A stretch of 64,000 bases of DNA, taken from Edaphochlamys debaryana. Lineage: Eukaryota; Chlorophyta; Chlorophyceae; Chlamydomonadales. Positions 47,201 to 60,014 of this stretch are shown in pieces (the stretch's first letter is position 1; every line of letters begins with the position of its first letter). Location: assembly GCA_016858145.1 (NCBI GenBank), contig JAEHOE010000210.1, positions 62,001 to 126,000 on the forward strand. The letters are read 5' to 3'. The notes beneath the pieces were generated by a model that made no database searches, had not been told where the DNA came from, and worked only from the letters and a program-made list of their open reading frames with translations. The translations under genes were made by a program, and so were the position numbers.

Positions 47201-49624
47201 CACCCCCCGCAGGACATGGTATTCATCGCGGGTTACAAGGGCTGGACCGTTCAGCCCGCGCCCGCGATCACAGTCATCATAATTATCTTTGGCAACATCG
47301 CGTACCCTTGGGTCATGCACCTGCTGCACATCAACTCCAAAAAGGCGGACGGCGCGAAGTGGTCGGTGCCTTGGTGCGTGTTCATCGGAGTCATCACCTC
47401 GCCGTTCGGCATTGTGATGGAGCTGCTGTGGAACGCGGGGCTGACGTTTGTGACGTACGCGACCGTTTGTACGGCGTACAAAAACCGCCACGACACCAAC
47501 GCCCGTGCGGCGCACATACAGCGGGCCGACACGCTGACTACGAAGCTGCCGGCCTGGCTTCAGCACGACGGCGCTGCGGAGACGTTTGCGCGCACGGTGA
47601 GTTGGGGGACAGACAATCGAAGGGATACAGGGGGCAGGGGGCAGGGGATGTTTGGGGCCCCACTCGCTTCGCTAGGGGCTGCGGACGGTGAGTCGGTAGC
47701 TGCATGGGACGTGGGGGACAGACAACCGAGGGGTTAGAGAGGGTGCAGGGCAGGGGATGTTGCTTGGGGCCCCCCTCACCTGCCTAGGGGCTTGAGAGGC
47801 TCAAGCCCCGTGCACCCACTGGGGTGCCAAAGTCTGCCCAGCATAGACCGGCCAGGGGCAGCAGTGCCTCGGCTTTCATTGGCGCTCTCACTCCCTTCCG
47901 CCATGACCCTGACGCCCCCGCCTCCCCTCCTCCCTCCCTCCTTCCCCCTGCCCCCTCCCCCTCCCCCTCCCCCCCAGGTGCTCCTGGAGCCGCTCACCGA
48001 GTCGCTGCCGCAGGCCATCGTGCAGACCACGTGCTACGTCGTGGGCCGGGGCGCGGGGATGGTGAGTGAAATCTTGTAGAGCTGATGTAAACCTGAGCTG
48101 ATGCAAACCTCGTCTGAGGATGACCTGTTTCCAGGCCGGGTATCGGCCGGGTTTCCCCGTTGGGGCATCCGTAATTGGCCCACCGCTGACTTGCCACACC
48201 CCCCCGGTGCCTTTTGCATTCTAGGCTATCTTGACCAATATCTACCTGTTCAGCGCCATCCTCCAAGCCATCAACATCTGCATGTCCATGCTCTCCCTGT
48301 CCTGGCGCGTCTTCAAGGCCGGCTCTTGGGCCAAGGTGCGTGCGTTATGGGCACAGTGCGTGCATGCGCGCATTCGAATGCCGCAATGTCAGTTGAGGGG
48401 GCGCTAGTCCGCTATATCGCACGCCCAAGCCGCCCTCATGGCATGTGGGTGCTTGCGGGCTTCGATGGTTGTGCCCTCTCCGAGTCTACACTCCCTCCTG
48501 TGCCTCGCTCACCCCCGCCCTGCCCCTCGCCTGACCCTTCTCGGCCCCTGCTGCCCTGCCCCCAGGTGCTCTCCATGAGCGATGGCTCCGACAGCGCCTT
48601 CACGAGCCAACCCAACTCCACATACCCGGCAAGCTCCTACAGAAAGACAGGGAGCAGCCGCAACAGCGGTGATGACCTGAAGGCGGCAGCAGGCGCCAAG
48701 ATCCTCGTCAGCGCGGACGGCCAGGCTGATGAGACGGACCGCCGCAGCACCAACTTGGGCTCCTCTGCTTCCACGTCTGGCGCGTCCGGATCTGGTCCGG
48801 ATTCCGATCCGGAAGCCGGCGGCGCCCAGGACGGTCCGGTCGTACGTCCGGACGATGTCATCATGGCCATTAGTCACGACGCGCCCTTCGTGGCGCCGCC
48901 GCTGCAACCGCCGCCGTCGATGGCGATGGCGGCGGCGGTGTCAAGCCACGCGATCCAGGTCCATCCTGATGCGGATCCGGATCCGGACCTGCAACCGCCA
49001 CCTCTGCCGTCGGCCCCGCCGCTGCCCCTCGCCGATTGCGCCAGCGGCACAGCGCCTTCGCCGCCCTCGGCACACGCGGCGCCCGTCGCATCCCCCGCCG
49101 CCCCACCCTTTGTGGCAGGGGACGGGTTGGACCCCCGCGCGGTCACCGGGGTGACCGCCCCGCCGATGCTCGTCCAAGTGCCGTACAGCCCCGTCAGCAC
49201 GGCGCCGCCGCCCACGCACGCCGAGCAGCTGCAGGAGCTGCAGGCACCGCAGCCGCAGGCCCAAGCACAGCAGGCCCAGGCCCAGGACCTGCCGCAGGCC
49301 CAGGCCCAGGCCCTGGCCCTGGCGGCCGAGCAGCAGCCGGCGCAGCAGCAGCAGGTGCCTGAGCCCAAGACCCCTTTGCTCTCGCGCTTGCTTTGGAAGT
49401 CGGGCAAGGCGGCGGGTGGCTCAGCGGGGCGAGGCGCGGAGGCTTGGGCCACGTTTGTGTCGGGCATGGGGTCGCTGAGGGGCAGCCTGCGGCGGCCCAG
49501 GCCGGCTGCGGCGCAGGAGCCGGGCCGGGGGATCCCGCCGGCGACTGCTGGCAGCGTGGCTTGGGCCCAGGCTTACGCGGAAGAGTCTAATGACTGGTAC
49601 TACACTGATGGGGATAGGGTGTGA
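41264..49624 (+). CDS. Large SRCR-LRR membrane protein with a C-terminal multipass segment
   Basis: Sixteen exons: 41264-41355, 41587-42032, 42247-42534, 42624-42779, 42937-43133, 43312-43354, 43548-44707, 44997-45162, 45302-45559, 45700-46037, 46279-46527, 46743-47039, 47213-47596, 47978-48061, 48225-48335 and 48566-49624. They sum to 5328 nt, 1775 residues, with consistent phases. Residues 1-30 are a signal peptide (PSRTLATLLLLATLCGPAG). An SRCR domain spans ~295-415 (ASATVLCRQLNYTSG, FLLDDLRCSGNEANVGLC, GSHDC, AGVVC). A Cys-containing region with a short PPPPPPTPPSPP linker follows. LRRs lie at ~800-1000 (LAYIDLSGNALTGAVP, LDLSYNGLTGPLP, GNRLEGNLPPDW). Membrane segments begin near residue 1140 (WLPAICISLLAALLAA, ITVIIIIFGNIAYPWVMHLL, FIGVITSPFGIVMELLW). 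LTESLPQAIVQTTCYVVG resembles the ESxPQ motif of XK-related proteins. A 350-residue Gln/Ala/Pro-rich tail is predicted to be cytosolic. Likely a surface receptor; ligand unknown. Confidence 0.85.
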
Positions 49625-51138
49625 GGCTTTAGGCCGTGAGGTGGAGAACTCCTGAACGCGCTGTGCGCGTGAGCGCTTCACCGTTACGGATGTCGGGGTC
49701 AGTGCCTTACTTTGGCTTGATTGTTACATTGAGTTCGCTTGCGGAAGGTTGGGAACGCTGCTAGGTCTTGTAGCTTTTCAAGGGCTCGCCAGGAAAGACG
49801 AGGAGATCAGCTCCAGCTACGGCGGTGCAAGGCGGCGCGTACAATGAATGACCAGCTGGCCGCCTACTCGGCCTGGCCTGGGGTGAACACAAAAGGGTTG
49901 GCACGGCATTCCGTACCGACATCACCGCATCCGTCACAAGCAAATTGTCCCATTGCATAGCTTCATGTTTGGATGAGTTGGGTGGACCGGAGGAGCAGCA
50001 GGGTCTGGCCCAAGGCCGGACTGTCTGCCAGAGAGGGGGGGAACGGGGGGATGAAGCGTGCATGTGGAAACGTTCCCCACTTTCCTTCCGGGTGTTTGCA
50101 TTGCACCTTCTGGATAAACGTTTCTGAGCGCAGGTAATGGCGCGGGGTGAAGGTGTGGGACTGTGGGTCCTTGGTCCGTCACAAACGGTCTCACTTTGTG
50201 AGGTTCGCTCTGGGCAAAGGCAAGGTCACAGGCAACCTTAAGGCTTGCTTTCACGGTGTGGAATGGGCCAGCTTATCTGCAACTCGAAACTAAAGCAGTA
50301 AGCTTTGGCCCCCAGATAGGCACGGGAAGGCGCGGGAGTGAAGTGAACGTCGCAGGGGGTCAAGGCCTTGTACGTGTGTTTTTGGGCTGAGCCGCCGCCG
50401 TTAGGCTCTTCGGGCGGCGAAGCCCCCCAGGATTACCCCGTGGCGTTGTCACGTTGCATGGGAGTCGGTGTGCAGGTGGCACACCCAGTAGGTGGCGCTC
50501 TCGCTCAACCCCTCCCCTTCTGGAGGCGGTTCCTGCTGTAACCATTGCATCCTGGGCAGGCGAGGTCAAGTCCGGTCAAGTCAAATCAGTGCGGCTTATT
50601 GCACGGCACAACGATAATGCATGAAGGTGCGGATGTTGTGGGCGTGGGTGGGCGAAGGAGATACAGTATCCGTAAGGGCCCAGACCGAGGGGTGAAAGGG
50701 GAGGGGAGGGAAGGCACGGCACGTGATACCACGTGTTCGCTTCCAACGCGAGCAGCAAGGCGAAACGCGGTGTAACGCATAAGTAGAGGTACATATGGCA
50801 TGCGGCGCGACGCCCCAAGTGTGCCGGCGGCGTCGCCTTGGCCGGGGGCCCGGCTGCCTGCGGACGTCCGAGAAAACGTTGCGTCACGGCCGGCCCCGTA
50901 ACGGCAGCGGGAAGCTGTGTGCTGGGTAAAACAATGTCACCTCAACTCAGCTGCGCCAAGTTAGGGAGAGTCGAGCGCGCGCAAAAAGGTCCCCATCGAT
51001 CGACACAGCCGAACTGCACGACTCCAAACGCGCATACTTATCCCCGCGCCAGTCAGCTCGTAGACACAGAGACTTACAGGCGCATGACACAACGCCAACG
51101 CACATACTCTGCGCGCAGTAGCCCTAGTAGGACGCAAT
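49625..51138. other. Intergenic region before the first pseudokinase gene
   Basis: 3' flank of the SRCR-LRR gene and upstream region of the pseudokinase gene. No domain-bearing frame on either strand. AT content is higher than in the flanking exons. A TGTAA, the usual algal poly(A) signal, occurs near 50534, too far downstream to assign. Confidence 0.5.
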
Positions 51139-53715
51139 ATGGCCAGAACGCGAGCACCGCGCACCCCGAATCTCTTGGAGTGCTTTGGCAGGCTATTCTG
51201 GTGCTCAGCGAGCCCTGCGGACTTTGCGGAGGAGCTTTCTGAGAGCGGAGACCAACATGGCGGGGCGGGCAAATGCCTGTCCCACCCGTCAGCGCGCTCC
51301 GCACACTACATCGAGCTGTTTGTAGAAGATGCACCGGGCCCAGGCACCGGGGAAACCATCTCCAGCAGCGGGACTCAGTCCGACAACGCGGGGCTCGTGA
51401 AAGAGGTGCTCAACATGCACCTTCTCCATCAGGCTCACAACGGAAACTTCAGCTACGGAGAGTCAGGGGCAACAGCGGAGGCAGCGTTGGCGGGCACCGC
51501 CAGCCTTGCCACTACGCTCGACTCATCCGTTACGTTCAGGGCCCGTGACCGCAGTAACGGCGCTCCTGCGGCGGCAGTGCAGCGGGGGTCATCTGGCGTC
51601 AGCAGACTGGCTGAGATGCGGGCGCAAGTGAGTGTTGTGGTGCGGCGAGCCGCAGCGGCAGCAATGCGAGCCGCTGCCGAACCCGACGAACCCTACTTTC
51701 TTGCGCGCAGGCGTCCCACCTCGTCTCGCTCAGCCGTGGCGCAAGGGCCTTGGTTGTCCGGGGCGTGTGGCACGAGGCCACCGTTGCCGTTAAGCTCAAC
51801 TGCATTCGCCCGAACTACTTTCGCCCCGACCTGCTGCTCGAGGGTCCGCTGAGGTGCGTATCCTCTTGTTACCAAAATGGGCGTGTAGGGAGGGACCTAG
51901 CACCAACTGCCAGTTTATGCCATGCGCAGCAAGAGCCTGCGCGCGCCCAACGTGGTGGAGACGTTCGACTACAGCGTCACGCAGCTCACGCTCGAGGAAA
52001 TGCGGGAGGTGCAGGCAGCCGACGACGCGCTGGCGAACGACCGCGGGCGCTACTCGCGCGCGAGCAGGTGGGAGCAGTCAATGGGGATGGGAGCTAGTCA
52101 GTTCACAAGAACTCTCCGTGACGAAATGAATGCTTCGCGTCACCCGACAGCCGTGTGTGTAACCCGACAGCCATTTCCCGCCATTCCCGCAGCGGCTGGG
52201 GCCTGCTTCGCGAGGACTCGCTGCTGGGCTGCATGGCCACAGGGGGGCACCCCGACGTGCATGACCCGGTAGGTGTCGCGTAGGGATTCTAAGGAACAGG
52301 CCGGGAACTCCAAGGTCTGGTGGTCCAAGCGCCCTAGAAGGCCCCTGACAGGATATTTTATTACTGCGGGGCTGAGAGGGAACATTGTGTGATTGGTGCT
52401 TGTCCCCAGCGCCCCCGAAAGGATGCTCACGTTGCGACTCTGCCGCCCTCCCGTATCCTCCCCGCCAGGACGACTTCTGCGGCCCCGCCAACGCCCATCA
52501 GGAGGCGGGCTACCCGCTGACGTACTCGGATGCGCTGGCGCTGGTGGGCGCTGCGCCGGGCGGCTTCCTGACCCAGATCATCATGGAGTGAGTGCGGGGG
52601 AGCGGGTCTACGGAACGGGTCACGCCGAAGGCGAATTGCATAGGCTGTGCTGGCTATCAGCCGCCTCAAACCTGGCTCTCCCTCACCTAACCTCTGTTGT
52701 CCCTGGTCCCCCTTCGCCGCTCCCCCTCCCCCAGGTTCTGCGACCAGGGCTCCCTGTCTGACCACGTGGCCCGGGGCGCGTACGGCCAGGCGGCCTTGGG
52801 CAACCGGGTCGCGCTGTTCGGCTACCTGCGCACCCTGCACGACGTGGCTGCCGGGATGTCGTACCTGCACTCCAACGGCGTCGTACACGGGGGTGAGTTA
52901 CCGTCGTGAGCCCGTTGGCTGGCCAGTCGCAGGGCCCCCGGCGTACGGGGCCGGAGCTGATGCTCACACGTGCGACTAGCTCAACCGCCTCTCTCCCTCC
53001 TGTTTCCTACAGCCCTATTCCCCGCCAACATCCTGCTCTGCTCCAGCCGCGGTGACTCGCGGGGCTACGTGGCCAAGGTCAGCGGCTTCGGAATGAGCGG
53101 CCTCGCGTCGAGCCCCAGCCGCGGCGGGCCCTTGCCGGTGGCCCTCCCGGGCATCAGCAATGACCCTTGGCTCGTCCCTTTCCTGGCGCCCGGTGAGACT
53201 GGGCGGGCTGGCGGGTCGAGACGTCTTTGTAGTCCGTTCCGGGGCGCTTGGAAAGGACTCTTCCACCTGAACGAAAATCGTGTCAGAATGGGCTTGGGTG
53301 CCGGCCTTCATGCAAACCCCAAGTCGCTGAGCGCCTTCCTTGCGTCGTGATCTGCGCTCCCCCCGCAGAGCAACTCGAGGGCGCGGCAGTCCAAGCGTCC
53401 GACGTGTGGTCCTTCGCTGTGATGGCCCACAACATGTGGACGGGCGTCGAGCCGTACAGCCTCCTCGTACCGGCGGTCGGACCAGATGGTAGCCCTGCCC
53501 TGCTCGCGTACGGCCCGCGCTGCCACGTATCCAACGTGCCGGCGGGCGTGTGCGACGGCAGCCTCCGCCTGACGCCGCCGGGCGGCATGCCCAAGCCCCT
53601 GTGGCGCATGCTGGGGGCCTGCCTGCAGCATGACTGGCGGCGGCGGCCTGCCTTCCCACAGGTTCGGGCCGTGCTGCGGGAGCTCGAGGCCAGCCTGTGC
53701 GGGGTGAAAGAGTGA
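51139..53715 (+). CDS. Predicted pseudokinase, copy 1
   Basis: Eight exons: 51139-51627, 51711-51853, 51930-52067, 52193-52268, 52469-52587, 52735-52892, 53013-53192 and 53369-53715, giving 549 residues. The first ~163 residues are low in homology. The kinase-like domain then has VAVK (the beta3 Lys), a degenerate Gly loop (SRGARALVVRG), the alphaC-like PNVVETF, the hinge region TQIIMEFCDQGSLSDHV and HDVAAGMSYLHSNGVVHG. The catalytic loop reads HGALFPANIL, so the HRD-type Asp is Ala. The DFG site reads VSGFGMS, so the Mg-binding Asp is Gly. The fold-stabilising parts remain: LAPEQLEG, DVWSFAVMAHNMWTG, and the C-lobe Arg in HDWRRRPAFPQVR. It belongs to the expanded TKL-like kinases of these algae but should not transfer phosphate in the usual way. 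It may act as a scaffold or regulator. The ATG at 51139 is the first in-frame start matching copy 2 roughly. Confidence 0.82.
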
Positions 53716-56700
53716 AGTAATCCGGGCTGACGGGCTAGTGGGAAGCTTGTCAGCAGCCCGCCTATTTTTGCCCCCGGAGCCGGTCGTGCAGAAGAGCTGT
53801 GGGCTTCATTACGCTGGCTTTGAGGACTTGGGGAGGCATTCAGCTGAGGAAAAAAGGTATCGTAAACTGATGTGCGAGCTGGACGCAACATCCTGCTTTG
53901 CACGCTTCCGGCATATATGAAAGTGAAACTTGAGGCATGTCGTGGGACGCGTGGGCTTGCACGTTGATCAGGCAGAGTGCGTCGGCCTGCCGTGGGTCCC
54001 TTTCGGCATCCCTACATCCAACTCCCTGGAGGAACAGGCATCAATTCTTTGGCGCACGTAATTTGTGCGAACTGTGGCATCCGGTCCGTGTTCGATCATC
54101 ATGGGCATGGCAGCATTGCATTGCTTTCGAAGTGTCGGTGTGTGCTCTTGTCGGCCCGCCCCGCTATGCGCACTGCACGTTGCGCATCGTACAGAGTCTG
54201 CAGGGGCTTGTGTGTTAAGGATATCTGCTGCACAGCGGCTACTACAGGGATTGGGAAGTTGTCTGGGGCTGCAAGAGCGAAGGTGTCGTCTTGAGTCCCA
54301 GCAGTCTGCGGGCTCAGGCTTTAAGGGGGGTTGTGCTGGTGTTGTCCTTGTTGTTGAAGTTGGGATAGCTATAGCAGTAATGCAGCTGCACTTGAGACGC
54401 AGGGTCCGCACCTATAGCATATGCACGACGCATGAGAGGACAGAGTCAACGTTGATCACCGTTCAACTGTGGGGTTGTGGACTTGCAGATCCCCTGAGGC
54501 CTGACAGTTCGAGGCGCCTTGGTGGTCGAGGATAGATAGGCCAACTCGTTGTCCGTCTATGCCGGGCTGCATGTGCTGCTTTTCGATCACAATGGCTGCT
54601 GTTTACTTGTGTGATTATGACTGGTTCTAATATACGCAACGCAGGAGGGCACGCAGCAGCGGCCGCCGACTATCGTTGCCTAGCATGCTTACTAAAGCTT
54701 CGACGTACGCATAGGACCCCACCTGCGTACGTCACACGCAGCGTGGGGTCTGCCTAGATGGCAGCACTGCTTTCCTTCCTAAGAAGTAGCAGTCCTAATA
54801 AAGGAGAGGATTACGCGCCCTTTTTTGGTTGAGGGGCACCTCTCAAGACTGTGTGGGTTTTGTCACGCCCGTCAATCTTTCCCGCAGCGCCCTCGACAGA
54901 GGGCGCCAGCTCGGCAGCACCTTGCTGCTGAACGAGGCAAGTTGAGGTTTGTCGTGCGTGGCTGGACCGGGCATACGGTGGAGAGTTGCCGGTACATTAA
55001 AGCGGAGTTGGGGCGCTGGCAGCGCTTCGGGTTCCGCATGAGGCGATGTGGCGGCGGCAGGACTTTGTCCTGCGTTGACGTAATCAGGCGCGGGAAGACG
55101 CCAGATGTGTGCTCCTGCGTTTGTGGGGCCTTCGAGGCTTTGCACATCTGAGATGTGTTACGGCCTGCATTTCGTGATGGGTTTGGCTTGCACATACAGG
55201 GCTCGTGGATTGCCGGTCGCAGAAGCTTTGCTTTCCAAAGCAACCGCGCGCACGTGTTCTTGCTTCTTGGCTTCAGGGGTGGGGTTGACCCGTCCAGGGT
55301 TGTGTTCTTGTGTAGCACGTGTGCTTGACCGTGTCGACGAAGACTACATCCACGACAGGCTATTTTGCGCAAGCTTGGGCACCTGGGCTGTTGCAACTTG
55401 TGCGCGGGTTCCTGCGTGTGCGTGTCATGTACTGGGCCCGGCGGATGTGTAGGGCGCGGCCCCTTGCAAAGTGGCGGCAGGACCCCGACCATTCGCCTCC
55501 CAGTTCTGCATGCGCGAAGAATCTTGGCGGGTGTGGCATGGCATACCGTGTACTAGGTGCCGAACCTTTTGTGGTACGATCTTGTGTGGAGGGGTCCAGT
55601 CCCTTGCCCCCTTGCATCGATGCGTGCCGCCTCTTTCACAGGCTGAGACGGTTTCCGGCAGCAGAGGTTACATCGCCTCACTGAGGACTGTGTGCATTAG
55701 TCCTGATTCATGGGGAGCGCTGACTCGCAGGTGATTTCTGTTTGGTTTTGACACTGTCTCACGAGCGGGGCTCTGGGTCGCGAGCCCCGCTTCTGTAGTG
55801 ACCCGTCGGCTGCTGGGGCGGCTAGTGAGAAGAGGCGCAGGCCCTGGTATGGTACCATACTGCTGAGGTACTTCTCCCTTTGGTGGTGTCACCTCGTGTT
55901 ACGTGATAAGTAAAGACTCGGCGCATCCTGTTGCCCTCAGCGACCCTCTGCGCTTGCAACCCTTCACCCCAGCCTACAGCAGCTGCGCACGTACGGCCGC
56001 ATGAATTGATTGGGCCCAATCTGCTGGATCTAGCGGCACCGGGCAGCGGGCGCGAGCCCAAAGCAAGCATGGCGATCCTCTTCTAGACTGACTGGTTGCC
56101 TGCCGCCGCAGGCCTCGTTCCCTTCAGGTCAGGGCCTGTTGGCGGAGGGCCTTGGAGTTGGCTAATTTGGCTTACCCCCAGCAATTGCGCACGTCGACGC
56201 CCCCACCCCCACCAGCCTGCGTACTCTGTCTCTCTTGTTTATTCCCCACCGGCGCTGCAGCAAGCCTTCCTAACCATGTGTTGTGTCACGTGCGGTAACT
56301 GGTGAGGCGTGCGAGCACGGCTGCGGGGTGCGAGGAGGATGAAGTTGCAACCGAGCGTAACGCTTGTGCCTCCCCGGGTTGCCCCGGCCCACTCCCTGGG
56401 CCACAGCCGCATTCGAGTGAGGCCAAGGGCACCACATTATCGGATGCCAGACACGGAAGAGTGGTCCATGAGGCGTGTGCATGGGGCCGGTCAATGGACA
56501 GGAACCAATCCCCACCATTGCTCTCCCGCTGTACGCGCAGGGCAGTAGCGCACACGAAGCGAAGTCGAATGGCGCAAGGTCGGAGGGAAAGGGTTCCTGG
56601 CATACATATATTGTGCACGGTGGCTGTTTGCGGCATACGGCAGGGGGGGCAATTCCCTTAGTTGTAGGACGAGCGGCCGGTGGAACGCATGTGTGCCTTG

Positions 56701-57327
56701 CACGGGCGAGAGTGAGACGAGCAGCCAAAAGGATTGCGCTGAATGTGTTGTTGGCGGACGAAAGTGGACGCAGCAGGGGCGGGGAAAGGCAGGGACTTGG
56801 GAGAGGGCCAGGGCTGGGCACGCGGGGAGTGCTGGGGCGCCCCAAGAAGACCAGGTCGCCGGTGCAGGGCCCGCAGCGGGACCCCTGGTCCGGACCCCGG
56901 AGACGAACAGCAACTCAGCAAGGCGGAGAACAGCAAGACGAGGCTATTCGGAATACTCCTGCCCGGTGGCAGGTGTGCTGAAGTGCAGCCGCAGAGCAGA
57001 GGCTGCGTGGGGAGACACGAGCGTGGGGTCAGGAGTGGAGTTCGGGTGACATGGCTTGCAAAGGCCAGGCGAGCAAGGTGAGGAGCTATGGATCGGCGTA
57101 GGGCATTCCCGCGTTTCACAAGTGAGGCGATGAGGGAATCGGGGAGAGCCAGGGCTCTGCCCTGCGACTCGTGGTTGGCTCGCGGGTTTTGGGGTGGCCG
57201 AGCTCGACGAGCAGTCGCAACACATGTCATCACCAAGCGCTCCCACGCGGTACCCAACACGAATTCCTCTTCACTTGCTTCACGCACATATAGTTTCCGC
57301 TTCCGATACTGGTGTTACTTGATAGGA
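53716..57327. other. Region between the pseudokinase copies
   Basis: 3.6 kb with no supported gene. Several 100-200 residue open frames exist on both strands (for example 54872-55492 minus and 56270-56845 minus) but overlap each other and show no domain or plausible exon chain. Base composition is less GC-rich around 53800-54800. No terminal repeats were seen. Confidence 0.45.
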
Positions 57328-60014
57328 ATGTGGCCCCGGGAGCCGGGAAAGGGGCTTCTGGCGCGGCTGTCGGGGCTGTCATGCTTCACCTCAGCAGTTG
57401 AGGAGGACTGCGCGGGGTCCAGGTCCAGCTGGAAGGCGCCCATGAAGCAGGCCGAAGAGGGCCCACGCGCAGCCCCCACGACTCAGCCCGCGGCGTGCAG
57501 CGCAGGCGGCACGATGGCAGGTTGTGAGCTGCCAGAGGGCCTGGAAACAGAGGCTGTGCAGCCCGCGGTGGGGCGCTCCAGTTCTGCTGCCATGGGCGGC
57601 CTCGGTCTTGGCGTGGATACTCGCGCTGGGGTCACAGCCTGCAGTGGTCTGGCAACAACCGGCCCCAAGGCGGGAGTCCTCGAGGGATACGCGAGCTTGG
57701 AGACGTTTGGCGATTTCTCTACTGACACGCGTACCAGCGCCTCCGCGGGCTACTCTGGAGCTTCAAGCGTCGGCAAGCTGGTGGAGATGAGACTACAGGT
57801 CGGTGCTGTTTCGAGGGCCGCACCTTCGCTAACGGCATTTCCTTTCGACTCTACGAGAGGTTACAGGAACGAGACCGCTCTCAACCCTGCTTGTAGGCCT
57901 CTCATTTGTGCCTTGCTTGCCGTGGAGCGAGGGCGTTGGTGCTGCGGGGCGTCTGGCACGAAGCCACCGTTGCAATCAAGCTCAACACAGTCCCCGCGGG
58001 CTGCTTTCCGACCTTACTTCTCGAGGGGCCACTCAGGTACGCAGCAAGCATCCCTGCCGGGACCCGGTCCTAGCCGCGCTGGAAACCCGTGTCGACCAAC
58101 TACTCGAACATCGCCTTACCTCCACCTGTGCCTTTGCCTGCCATTCTGCCATCCAACAGCAAGAGCCTGCGTGCTCCCAACGTCGTGGAGACGTTCAGTT
58201 ACAGCATCGCTCAGCTGACGCTGGAGGACCTCCACGAGGTTCGCGCCGCGGACGACGCCGTCGCCGCATCGGAACACGGCCAACCTGCCGCCTCCCGCAA
58301 CAGCAGGTCAGCACTAGCATGCGTTGGGCGCTTTACGGACGCCCGCGTGTGTGCCGGAACGCCAGCACAACCTTGCCGCAACCTTGCCGCAACCTTACCG
58401 CAACCTCGCCGCAACCTGAGCCCCGCAACCTGAGGCTCCGGTAACTGACCGCGCGCTGAGCCTTTCTGCTGTGCCACGCTGGCCCCCACAGCGGCTGGGG
58501 CTTGCTCCGAGATGACTCCGTCTTGGGCTGCGTGGCCACAGAAGGAGGGCACCGGGCTGAGGTGCACGACCCGCAGGTAGGGACCCGGCTGCCCGCAAGT
58601 GGCATCCATGCAAAGGGATGTGTTTTTGAGGGCCACGGGGGCGCCCCGAGCTGCATGACCCGGTAGGTGTCGCGCAGGGAACAGGCAGGGAACCATAAGG
58701 CCTAGCGTACACATGTCTGTTCCACCCAAACGCCCTAGAAGGTTTGTATTGCGCCCCCGAAAGGATGCACACGATTGGATTCTGCCGCCCTCCCCTATCC
58801 TCCCCGCCAGGATGACTTCTGCGGCCCCGCCAACGCCCATCAGCAGGCGGGCTACCCGCTGACGTACTCGGATGCGCTGGCACTGGTGGGCGCTGCGCCG
58901 GGCGGCTTCCTGACCCAGATCATCATGGAGTGAGTGCGGGGGAGTGGGTCGACGGAACGGGTCACGCCGAAGGCGAAATGCAAGGGCAGTGCTGGCTGCC
59001 AGCTGCCTCGAATCTGGCTCACCTCCCTCCCAACTCCCCTTCTCTACGTGGTCCCCTCCTCCCCCAGGTTCTGCGACCAGGGCTCCCTGTCTGACCACGT
59101 GGCCCGGGGCGCGTACGGCCAGGCGGCCTTGGGCAACCGGGTCGCGCTGTTCGGCTACCTGCGCACCCTGCACGACGTGGCTGCCGGGATGTCGTACCTG
59201 CACTCCAACGGCGTCGTACACGGGGGTGAGTTACCGTCGTGAGCCCGTTGGCTGGCCAGTCGCAGGGCCCCCGGCGTACGGGGCCGGAGCTGATGCTCAC
59301 ACGTGCGTCTAGCTCAACCGCCTCTCTCCCTCCTGTTTCCTACAGCCCTGGTCCCCGCCAACATCCTGCTCTGCTCCAGCCGCGGTGACTCGCGGGGCTA
59401 CGTGGCCAAGGTCAGCGGCTTCGGCACGAGCGGCCTCGCGTCGAACGCGGCGGGGCTGGCAGCGGCAGCCAGTGGCAGCGCCAGCGCCGACCCCTCACTC
59501 GTCCCCTTCCTCGCCCCGGGTGAGACTGGCGAACCTTGCCTGTCATTGAGCAAGTGTCGGCAGACGTCCTTGACTCGGCAAGTCCTCGAGCGTACGCTGG
59601 GTAGACGTGCCGAGTGCCGCTGAATGCCTTACTGCTTCTTGCGCAGAGCAACTCGAGGGTGCGCCGGTCCGGGCGTCTGACGTCTGGTCCTTCGCCGCGA
59701 TGGCCCACTCAATGTGGACGAGCGCGGTGCCGTACATCAGCGTGCTGCTGCCCACTCCCGGCGGCGCATCCGGGATGTCAATGTACGGCAGCAATGCGGT
59801 ACTCGCGTACGGCGCGCCCGAGCACCTGCCTGACGTGCGGGCGGGCGTGTGCGACGGCAGCCTCCGCCTGGCACAGCCGGGCGGCATGCCCAAAACCCTG
59901 TGGCGCCTGCTGCGTTCCTGCCTGCAGCACGAATCGCAGCGACGGCCCAACTTCGTGCAGGTCCGTGCTGCGCTGCGGGAGCTCGAGGCCAGCCTTTGCG
60001 ATGTCACGGAGTGA
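57328..60014 (+). CDS. Predicted pseudokinase, copy 2
   Basis: The eight exons mirror copy 1: 57328-57798, 57897-58036, 58160-58306, 58492-58576, 58811-58929, 59068-59225, 59346-59519 and 59647-60014, giving 553 residues. The start at 57328 is chosen because MWPREPGKGLLARL aligns loosely with the start of copy 1; an in-frame ATG at 57088 is possible. VAIK keeps the beta3 Lys. The catalytic loop is HGALVPANIL (Asp to Ala) and the DFG site is VSGFGTS (Asp to Gly), the same losses as in copy 1. LAPEQLEG, DVWSFAAMAHSMWTS and RRPNFVQVRAALRELEA are retained. N-terminal exons differ strongly from copy 1, while exons 5-7 with their introns are almost identical. A short insert (GGASGMSMYGSN) precedes the alphaG region. 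Confidence 0.82.

Noticed and set aside
51139..53715. Active protein kinase
   Set aside because: Both catalytic aspartates are replaced (HGA and GFG), and the Gly-rich loop is degenerate.
54872..55492. 206-residue minus-strand frame between the pseudokinase genes
   Set aside because: No domain, no exon partners, and similar-length frames on the other strand; likely chance in GC-rich DNA.
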